From positions 1 through 6,247 of the forward strand of contig CAMWXF010000120.1 of assembly GCA_947178115.1 (NCBI GenBank): a DNA stretch of 6,247 nt, written 5' to 3'. This document shows, in pieces, positions 1 to 4,573 of the stretch. The DNA comes from an uncultured Lachnospiraceae bacterium (GTDB lineage: Bacteria; Bacillota; Clostridia; Lachnospirales; Lachnospiraceae). Made by a program: the position numbers and the translations under genes. Each line of letters starts with the position of its first letter. The stretch's first letter is position 1. The notes beneath the pieces were generated by a model. It had not been told where the DNA came from, searched no databases, and saw nothing but the letters and a program-made list of their open reading frames with translations.

Positions 1-553
1 TCAGAAGCACACCCATATATTTATAATCCGTATGCAATACATACGCTATCACACAACAACACACCACTGTGCCGGACTGCACCGCACGAAATGCGATCAC
101 ACAAACCCACCAACTCCGATCCCGCCTGTCCGGGCGGCACTGCTGTACCTGCCGTGCATTTTTTCCGGCCCACTCCCACACGGTCAGAGCAAACACACCC
201 AGGAACAGGGTAAAGAACACATTCTGGCTTCCGCGATTTACAATTTCTCCCGAAAAGGCAAGATCGAAAGGTATCTCCGACACGAGCGCGAAGATACCAA
301 GCCGCGACAGATAAGCCCGCCTGCTTCTCGTGTACAGAAATCCCTCCACGGCCAAATAAGCAAACAACACAAAGGAGATCCTGCCTACTGCCCTTCCCGC
401 CGAATAGATCTGACGGAGCAGATCCGTCTCATACCCTGCCGCGGACTGCCGTCTGATCATCTCCATGATAACAACGGCGAAAAAGTGATCAATGAACATC
501 GTCACATACGCTATATTCTTCAGCCCTGCATTGGTAAACACGATCTTCTTCAT
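1..553 (-). CDS. TraX-family integral membrane protein, N-terminal part (cut by the window edge)
   Basis: The frame is open from an ATG at 553 to base 1 (184 codons, no stop), so the C-terminus lies outside the window. The translation starts MKKIVFTNAGLKNIAYVTMF and has the landmarks of the TraX family: LKxIA followed by IDH (residues 21-23), GR at 57-58, VEGFLYTRSRRAYLSRL around 69-85, SEIPFDLAF at 92-100, NVFFTL at 111-116 and TDYKYMGVLL at 175-184. Hydrophobic segments are near 12-32, 57-73, 84-100, 111-128 and 148-172. In the F plasmid TraX N-acetylates pilin; the many chromosomal homologues in Firmicutes have no settled role, and no conjugation genes are visible here, so pilin acetylation should not be assumed. 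A TAG codon two codons before the ATG fixes the start, but no clear Shine-Dalgarno sequence precedes it. A small hairpin (AGTGG/CCACT arms, 569-585) lies just upstream. Family assignment is confident; function is not. Confidence 0.88.
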   Translation of the reverse strand, partial: MKKIVFTNAGLKNIAYVTMFIDHFFAVVIMEMIRRQSAAGYETDLLRQIYSAGRAVGRISFVLFAYLAVEGFLYTRSRRAYLSRLGIFALVSEIPFDLAFSGEIVNRGSQNVFFTLFLGVFALTVWEWAGKNARQVQQCRPDRRDRSWWVCVIAFRAVQSGTVVCCCVIAYVLHTDYKYMGVLL

Positions 554-602
554 ATTCTATACCGTTTCAGTGGTGTTTCGCCACTTTATGAAATATGATT
601 AC

Positions 603-629
603 ATTATATATACATATATCTTACTACAA
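603..629 (-). promoter_or_regulatory. Weak candidate promoter for the TraX-family gene
   Basis: On the minus strand a perfect TATAAT (603-608) lies about 50 nt before the ATG, with TTGTAG (624-629) 15 bp upstream as a poor -35. The surroundings are very AT-rich, so a chance match is likely. The 129-bp gap between the LacI gene and this one also holds a T-rich tract (about 627-642 on the minus strand) without a strong hairpin in front of it, so readthrough from the LacI gene is an alternative. Confidence 0.3.
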
Positions 630-682
630 AAAAGTAAAAAGGTAAACGCATACGATCCAGATTGTCGAACAAGCCCAGCATA

Positions 683-1684
683 CTATACCGCCCTCACACT
701 CTCCCTCAGGATCAGTCCCACCGGCAGATGTCGGATCGGTTCTTCCAATGTCCCCCTCTTCAATTCTTTCAACGCCTGTACGGCCGCTATTGCCCGCTCT
801 TTGGCGTCCTGTCCCACTGTGGTAAGAGCGGGATAACAGTTCCGGCTCAAGGCAGTGTCGTCAAATCCGACCACGGATATCTCATCCGGAACCGGGATAT
901 GATTTTGTTGTAGAAAATAGAGCAGCTCCACCGCATAGGCATCGGACACTGCAAAAACCGCCGTGTACTGCCTGATATACATTAAATGTTCCTCATAAAA
1001 TCGTAGGCGCTCCTGTCGGCTCATGGGGATTTGAAGCCAGTCAACCTGGCTTTCCTGCGCGCCTGCACGGCAGCCATCCATCCGATCTTTATCCACGCAG
1101 ATATTATTGTCGGAGACGCACAAAATCCTGCAATGTCCCATACGGCGCAGATAGTCTCCTACCTGCCACCCGCCATCGAAATTGTCAATAATGAGATTGC
1201 ATATTCTCTTATTCTCCTCGAAGTATCCGTCGTAAACGACAAAGGGAATGTGCATTTTCTCCCGGAGTCTCTCGTAATCGCTCTCGCAGAACCCTAACAG
1301 CACAAGTCCGTCCATATTCCACATGGAAGCAAAGCGCACGATCTCATTCCAGTCCTCCGTTGCCTTGACCATCATAAAATAATCCGATTTTTCCAATTCA
1401 AATAAAAGTGCATTCAACGCTGCCGATACAAAGGCATCCTCCAACACTTTTCCCTCATACTTCATATGATCATTCACCACCACGCCGACGATTCTGGAAT
1501 TATTCTGAGAAAGCAGAATCCCCGCCATACTGGGGATATACTGTCTCTCTTCCAGAAGCTCCTGTACCCGTTTCACCGTCCGGTCCGAAATCTTCTTCGT
1601 CTTGCCATGTATCACGTTAGATACCGTGGCTGTACTCACACCCAGTTCCTCCGCTATGTCCACGATTCTGACACGCTGCTCCAT
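683..1684 (-). CDS. LacI-family transcriptional regulator
   Basis: A 333-residue protein of normal length for a LacI/GalR repressor. It binds an operator as a dimer and releases or gains affinity on binding a small ligand, usually a sugar; the ligand cannot be read from sequence. Residues 6-27 form the classic helix-turn-helix (VDIAEELGVSTATVSNVIHG), followed by the hinge region around 49-60 (YIPSMAGILL). The rest is a periplasmic-binding-protein-like domain, with the family signature VVGFDDTALSRNCYPALTTV at about 271-290. In the hinge helix the usual Arg of the ALA-Arg-x-Leu pattern is Gly (MAGILL). I chose the ATG at 1684 because GGGAGG lies 8 nt upstream; a GTG at 1705 would add seven residues but has no comparable site. 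No sugar transport or catabolic gene is next to it, so the regulon may be distant or limited to itself. An inverted repeat at 1855-1874 is a possible operator. Confidence 0.95.
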   Translation of the reverse strand: MEQRVRIVDIAEELGVSTATVSNVIHGKTKKISDRTVKRVQELLEERQYIPSMAGILLSQNNSRIVGVVVNDHMKYEGKVLEDAFVSAALNALLFELEKSDYFMMVKATEDWNEIVRFASMWNMDGLVLLGFCESDYERLREKMHIPFVVYDGYFEENKRICNLIIDNFDGGWQVGDYLRRMGHCRILCVSDNNICVDKDRMDGCRAGAQESQVDWLQIPMSRQERLRFYEEHLMYIRQYTAVFAVSDAYAVELLYFLQQNHIPVPDEISVVGFDDTALSRNCYPALTTVGQDAKERAIAAVQALKELKRGTLEEPIRHLPVGLILRESVRAV

Positions 1685-1692
1685 ATTACCAT

Positions 1693-1698
1693 CCTCCC
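1693..1698 (-). promoter_or_regulatory. Ribosome binding site deciding the LacI-family start
   Basis: GGGAGG on the minus strand, 8 nt before the ATG at 1684. It overlaps the coding sequence that would result from the alternative GTG at 1705, which argues for the shorter protein. Confidence 0.8.
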
Positions 1699-1721
1699 GA
1701 CTCACTTTACCGTCCCATCAC

Positions 1722-1771
1722 CGTAACTGTTCAGAACCCTGTTCCTCGCAGTTACGAAGATGCACAGTTAC
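1722..1771 (-). repeat. Three GTAACTG/CAGTTAC elements in the LacI-gene leader
   Basis: The plus strand reads CGTAACTG at 1722-1729, CAGTTACG at 1749-1756 and ACAGTTAC at 1764-1771. The first is an exact 8-bp inverted repeat of the second (19-nt loop), and its shifted form GTAACTGT (1723-1730) is an exact 8-bp inverted repeat of the third. In the leader RNA of the LacI gene the segment nearest the start codon can therefore pair with either upstream copy but not both. The elements could equally be protein-binding half-sites: CAGTTA resembles LytTR half-sites, but the 16-bp spacing of the direct copies does not fit that class well. The repeats are seen directly; any role is inference. Confidence 0.6.
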
Positions 1772-1820
1772 CCATCATCACATCAGATTGAATATGTTCT
1801 AATCTTGTCTCCCAGACTTT

Positions 1821-1848
1821 CTTATAGTGTAAACAGAAAACAGCGCAA
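1821..1848 (-). promoter_or_regulatory. Candidate promoter of the LacI-family gene
   Basis: On the minus strand TTGCGC (1843-1848) and TATAAG (1821-1826) are separated by 16 bp, about 137 nt before the start codon at 1684. The match to sigma-A boxes is moderate. The inverted repeat at 1855-1874 lies just upstream of the -35 box, which fits regulation of this promoter. Confidence 0.4.
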
Positions 1849-1854
1849 ATACAA

Positions 1855-1874
1855 TAGGTTAAATGCATAACCTA
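1855..1874. promoter_or_regulatory. 20-bp inverted repeat, candidate operator
   Basis: Perfect 7-bp arms TAGGTTA and TAACCTA flank a 6-bp spacer (AATGCA). It lies in the intergenic region between the LacI-family gene and the terminator of the FlxA-like gene, 6 bp upstream of the proposed -35 box. The size and dyad symmetry suit a dimeric repressor, and local LacI-type regulators often control themselves; that this regulator binds here is inference. The two centre bases do not form the CG step common in LacI-family operators. A smaller palindrome (ACTGT-ATG-ACAGT, 1898-1910) lies further upstream. Confidence 0.5.
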
Positions 1875-1927
1875 ATCGGCGTACGTACATTTATTTTACT
1901 GTATGACAGTCTCTTTCCTGTAAAGCG

Positions 1928-1962
1928 AAAAGAGGGAACCGGCATTCTATCCGACTCCCTCT
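1928..1962 (-). terminator. Intrinsic terminator of the FlxA-like gene
   Basis: Six bases after the stop codon (1969-1971) the minus strand has a 12-bp stem: arms at 1951-1962 and 1931-1942 (AGAGGGAGTCGG with CCGGTTCCCTCT, including two G-U pairs) around an 8-nt loop, followed by a short T run at 1928-1930. It should separate the FlxA-like transcript from the LacI-family gene. Confidence 0.85.
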
Positions 1963-1968
1963 GTTGTA

Positions 1969-2841
1969 TCACAGTCTTACATCCACCGGCTGATACCCGC
2001 GGCTGAATGCCACGCCCATCATTTCCGTATCAAACGTATTCTTCTCTTCCGCCTCCTGCTGACTGCCGCTTTGTCCGTCATCCCGTGTCACCGCACTTGC
2101 AGCGCTTTGTGCCGTTCCCGGTGTACCCTGCTCTTCGCCTTCTACGACAGCAATATTCTGGCTTGATCCTGTCTTAGTGCCTGTCTCTATCTTTCCGGCT
2201 TTATCATTCTGCTCGTCCTCGGCCGCTTCCTGCATAGTCTTATTCGCCTGTGCCAGTGACTCCATCTGGGAAGAGGTGGCCTGCTCCGCTATCGCCTTTG
2301 TCTTGGCGAGTTCTTCTTCCTTAAACTCTATGTTGCTGCTGCCGCCCCTGCCTGAATCCAGCATAATCTCAGTCTCAATCACACCAGCCCTTTTTTCCAT
2401 CTTAGTCGCTATACTGCCGTGCACATCCGCCTGCTTCATGGACACATCCGCCGATATCAGCGCCTCCATGCTGCCTGCCGACATTCCTACGCTCTGCTTA
2501 CCGCCCTGCTTCTCCTGCGGCTTCGTTCCCAGAAGATCATCGAAGGAAGACCCATTGCTCTTTTTCTTCTGATTCTCCTCCCTTTTGACTTCCATCTGAT
2601 GTTGACGGAGCTGTACTTCCAACTCACTGATCTGCTTCTGAAGCTCCTGCCGCTTCTTCATCTTCGTCTCCATCGGCATTTCCTGATTGGCAGACAACTC
2701 CTGCATCTGTTTCTGCAGATCCTCTATCTGTCTTCTCAGATCCTTGCTGACCGGGTCCATCTGATCCGCCGCTCCCGCTCCCATTCCTGACATATTCGGC
2801 TGCATGCCGGCTCCGCTTACTCCGCTTATGTTCATACTCAT
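1969..2841 (-). CDS. FlxA-like coiled-coil protein
   Basis: A 290-residue protein without signal peptide, membrane segment, cysteine or tryptophan. The N-terminus is rich in Met, Gly and Ser (residues 1-27). A charged heptad-like stretch at about 32-95, with repeats of the type LRRQIEDLQKQMQEL and MKKRQELQKQISELEVQL, forms a strong predicted coiled coil and is the basis for the FlxA-like call. The middle (about 120-210) is also helical and Ala/Glu-rich, and the C-terminus (about 211-270) is low-complexity and rich in Gly, Ser, Thr, Gln and acidic residues. In E. coli flxA belongs to the flagellar sigma-28 regulon, but its function is unknown, and family resemblance through a coiled coil is weak evidence of shared function. 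The ATG at 2841 is preceded by AAGAGG 6 nt upstream; a second ATG two codons later is less well spaced. A strong terminator follows. The expressed protein is likely; its role is open. Confidence 0.8.
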   Translation of the reverse strand: MSMNISGVSGAGMQPNMSGMGAGAADQMDPVSKDLRRQIEDLQKQMQELSANQEMPMETKMKKRQELQKQISELEVQLRQHQMEVKREENQKKKSNGSSFDDLLGTKPQEKQGGKQSVGMSAGSMEALISADVSMKQADVHGSIATKMEKRAGVIETEIMLDSGRGGSSNIEFKEEELAKTKAIAEQATSSQMESLAQANKTMQEAAEDEQNDKAGKIETGTKTGSSQNIAVVEGEEQGTPGTAQSAASAVTRDDGQSGSQQEAEEKNTFDTEMMGVAFSRGYQPVDVRL

Positions 2842-2896
2842 ACGCTTCCTCTTTTCTGCACACGTTTTTATTTTTTAAGGCATACTATTGCATGCG

Positions 2897-2923
2897 TTTG
2901 TGTCGGGTGTGCACAGACACAAA
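2897..2923. repeat. GT-rich inverted repeat upstream of the FlxA-like gene
   Basis: Perfect 8-bp arms TTTGTGTC (2897-2904) and GACACAAA (2916-2923) surround an 11-nt loop that contains the small palindrome TGTGCACA (2908-2915). It lies about 55-80 nt before the FlxA-like start codon, so it is either in the leader RNA or near the promoter. No convincing -35/-10 pair could be placed around it. The 241-bp stretch 2842-3082 otherwise holds the hairpin at 2931-2967 and no gene I would call. Confidence 0.5.
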
Positions 2924-2930
2924 TCCGTGT

Positions 2931-2967
2931 GTGAAAAAACTGATTCCTACTTTTTTCAGTTTTTCAC
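2931..2967 (-). terminator. Probable terminator of the lipoprotein gene
   Basis: The minus strand has GTGAAAAACTGA (2956-2967) and its near-perfect complement at 2931-2943, with one extra T as a bulge, around a 12-nt loop. The right arm contains a run of six T, so the hairpin can be read as a short CTGA/TCAG stem flanked by A and T tracts, a form common in bidirectional terminators. It lies about 115 nt after the lipoprotein stop codon, which is rather far. The stem is AT-rich, so efficiency is uncertain. Confidence 0.55.
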
Positions 2968-3082
2968 TCTTCATGTTTTATTTCGGTCATACGATTGTGC
3001 CTATAAAGAGAAATGTTGCGGAAGGGCTTTTATCGGTTGTGAGAGAATCAACATCTCTGTCTCCCCATAATATTTCGGTGAA

Positions 3083-4351
3083 TTATTTTCTGATCAAATA
3101 CAGATATCCATCATTTCCTAAAGCAAGAATATTTTCATCCATCGTCAGCCATACAACGTTTTTATATGCGGAATCCAATGTTTCGATTCTCTCGGCACGG
3201 TCAGAATCTCCGTCATGAAAGTAATAAGAACCATCACTCGTTCTGATCAGCATGGCTTCACCGCTTCCAGCAGTCCCTTGGATATCCTCGATCGCCCCGT
3301 CGTCAAACTTTGCGATCAGACTTACAGTGATCTCATCACTCCAAACTGCTTCTACAAAATAAATCTGATTGTCTTCGTCCACCACATAGCAGTAATCCGT
3401 ACTGTTCATGACCGGATAAATGTCTGTGATCTTACCGTTTATCTGATCCGTGATATCAATATAGTTAAGAATCGCATTCTTCTCATCTCCAAACAGTCCG
3501 GACATCTCCGAATTCCTCAGACAGAACAGCTCGTTGTCTTTCGTTAGGACAAAATTGTATATTCCCTTCTCCACAACAACGTCGCTTTTTTCCGTCTCGT
3601 CTTCACAAAACTTCACCGAATACGTGATGCTTTCATCGCTGTACGCGTCTTTTCCGCCCGCGCTGACGCCGTTCTGATCGTTCACATAGGCGTAGAAATT
3701 CCCATTGTCCGCCACCATCAATAAACTCTTGGCATCCGCAAGGTTGGCCTGATTGAGATTGGTAAAAGTATATATATATTCCGGAAGATTTCCGCCCTCC
3801 TCAGGCATAGCCCATTCATCTTCAGGAACCCACTCTTTTTGAAAATAGACAAAGCTGCCGTTCCCAAAAGCAGTATTATCATTTGCATAAAGCAGTTCAT
3901 CAATTCCGCTATTGTCGGTAATCTTATAGGTTTTGACCTTAGAATCTTCCGGCATGAAATAGTACACTTCTTCAGTCGTCATAAAAAACAAATCACCCGC
4001 CGCCGTGTTCGCAATAACACAGCCACTTCCTGTCGGAACAATCGATGCGATCTTACCATCCAGTTCCGCGCTGTCATTTCCCTCCAAATTTATTTTATAT
4101 GCCGGTCCGCCGGACATGCCTGAATCATCATCCCCGCCTATAAGATCCGCGTAATCGTCCGAATCTTCATAATCCCCTGACTCCTCCCACTCCGCCGCGG
4201 GATCTTCTGCTTCCTCATAACGATCCGGTACATTGTTCTTCGTTTCCTGTGTGCTGCCGCCTGCTTTTCCTCCACAGCCGGTCAGCGACATAATACCCAC
4301 AGATAGCGTGACTGCAAATACCGCATTAACAATCCTGCCAAGTTTTATCAT
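3083..4351 (-). CDS. Secreted lipoprotein of unknown function, with propeller-like repeats
   Basis: A 422-residue protein with a type II signal peptide: MIKLGR, a hydrophobic stretch, then the lipobox LTGC with the acylated Cys at residue 26, so it should be anchored to the outer face of the membrane. Residues about 42-80 are a very acidic linker rich in Asp, Glu, Gly and Ser. From about 100 onward, segments alternate with a short motif of hydrophobic strand, Asp/Asn-rich turn and aromatic strand: TAAGDLFFM (116-124), VADNGNFYAYV (213-223), LTKDNELFCL (269-278), VDEDNQIYFVE (324-334), TSDGSYYFHDG (371-381), LGNDGYLYLI (411-420). This spacing of 40-55 residues suggests beta-propeller blades, but I recognise no named family. 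The ATG at 4351 is preferred over one at 4366, because the longer form begins MEEED, unlike a signal peptide, and GGAGG precedes the shorter start. The upstream region carries possible LytTR sites, which links it to the neighbouring two-component system. Confidence 0.9.
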   Translation of the reverse strand: MIKLGRIVNAVFAVTLSVGIMSLTGCGGKAGGSTQETKNNVPDRYEEAEDPAAEWEESGDYEDSDDYADLIGGDDDSGMSGGPAYKINLEGNDSAELDGKIASIVPTGSGCVIANTAAGDLFFMTTEEVYYFMPEDSKVKTYKITDNSGIDELLYANDNTAFGNGSFVYFQKEWVPEDEWAMPEEGGNLPEYIYTFTNLNQANLADAKSLLMVADNGNFYAYVNDQNGVSAGGKDAYSDESITYSVKFCEDETEKSDVVVEKGIYNFVLTKDNELFCLRNSEMSGLFGDEKNAILNYIDITDQINGKITDIYPVMNSTDYCYVVDEDNQIYFVEAVWSDEITVSLIAKFDDGAIEDIQGTAGSGEAMLIRTSDGSYYFHDGDSDRAERIETLDSAYKNVVWLTMDENILALGNDGYLYLIRK

Positions 4352-4359
4352 ATCCTCTT

Positions 4360-4364
4360 CCTCC
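4360..4364 (-). promoter_or_regulatory. Ribosome binding site deciding the lipoprotein start
   Basis: GGAGG on the minus strand, 8 nt before the ATG at 4351. It lies inside the extended frame that would begin at 4366; that start has only a weaker AAAGGG about 7 nt before it. Confidence 0.7.
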
Positions 4365-4427
4365 ATATTCCTGCCCTTTTCACTGTTGTACCATGCTGCC
4401 TCGAATCAAATCAGAACATTCAAGCTA

Positions 4428-4455
4428 ACTATAATAAATCAACTTAACACGCCAA
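4428..4455 (-). promoter_or_regulatory. Second candidate promoter of the lipoprotein gene
   Basis: TTGGCG (4450-4455) and TATAGT (4428-4433) on the minus strand, 16 bp apart and about 77 nt before the start codon. It is downstream of the promoter at 4481-4510, and the two may be alternatives; the other one has the better -10 box. Confidence 0.35.
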
Positions 4456-4480
4456 CTTTTCAATCGACAGCATAGTGATT

Positions 4481-4510
4481 ATTATAATAAAAGTACACTT
4501 TTAATTACAA
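4481..4510 (-). promoter_or_regulatory. Candidate main promoter of the lipoprotein gene
   Basis: On the minus strand TTGTAA (4505-4510) and a perfect TATAAT (4481-4486) are separated by 18 bp. The long spacer and imperfect -35 fit a promoter that needs an activator. Two LytTR-like half-sites lie just upstream, and a palindrome occupies the spacer. The predicted leader is about 120 nt. Confidence 0.55.
4488..4503. promoter_or_regulatory. Palindrome inside the promoter spacer
   Basis: TAAAAGT and ACTTTTA arms (7 bp each, 2-bp centre) lie entirely between the proposed -35 and -10 boxes. A factor binding there would block or distort the promoter. The arms are AT-rich and lie in AT-rich DNA, so chance is possible. 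Confidence 0.4.
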
Positions 4511-4520
4511 TATTCACAGC

Positions 4521-4549
4521 ACAAACGGCACATCTGCAACATAAACGGC
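4521..4549 (-). promoter_or_regulatory. Candidate LytTR response-regulator binding site (direct repeat)
   Basis: On the minus strand GCCGTTTAT (4541-4549) and GCCGTTTGT (4521-4529) are repeated at 20-bp spacing, with an 11-bp gap. LytTR regulators such as AgrA and VirR bind direct repeats described as [TA][AC][CA]GTTN[AG][TG] separated by about 12-13 bp; each copy here fits eight of nine positions. The promoter-proximal copy ends 10 bp before the proposed -35 box, where an activator would sit. Both copies begin TGCCGTTT, and 14 of 20 positions match over the full period. The site lies between the kinase gene and the lipoprotein gene. Confidence 0.5.
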
Positions 4550-4573
4550 AGAATATTATCCTGATACTGTTCG

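Noticed and set aside
32..598. A 188-codon plus-strand ORF at the left end
   Set aside because: It lies opposite the TraX-family frame, which carries recognisable family motifs and membrane segments. The plus-strand translation is rich in His, Arg and Pro, with no domain pattern.
661..682. A terminator after the LacI-family gene
   Set aside because: Only a 4-bp stem (TTGT/ACAA) is present, and the T-rich tract begins some 20 nt further on, so an intrinsic terminator is not supported.
2177..2790. Plus-strand ORFs opposite the FlxA-like gene, with hydrophobic translations
   Set aside because: They are antisense shadows of a Glu/Gln/Lys-rich coiled-coil gene; the Leu/Ser/Cys-rich composition follows from the codons of the other strand. 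No ribosome binding site was seen.
2624..2863. A 79-codon minus-strand ORF overlapping the start of the FlxA-like gene in another frame
   Set aside because: It overlaps the better-supported frame, and its Gly/Ser/Glu-rich translation shows no domain. The AAGAGG site fits the ATG at 2841.
4503..4544. A 13-codon Cys-rich minus-strand ORF (MLQMCRLCCEYCN), considered as a signal peptide precursor for the AgrC-like kinase
   Set aside because: It has no ribosome binding site, is far shorter than AgrD precursors, and overlaps the proposed LytTR repeats and -35 box.
4465..4549. The kinase-lipoprotein intergenic region as an intrinsic terminator of the kinase operon
   Set aside because: The only strong dyad (4488-4503) has a purely AT-rich stem with a 2-nt centre and cannot form a stable RNA hairpin; promoter elements explain the region better.
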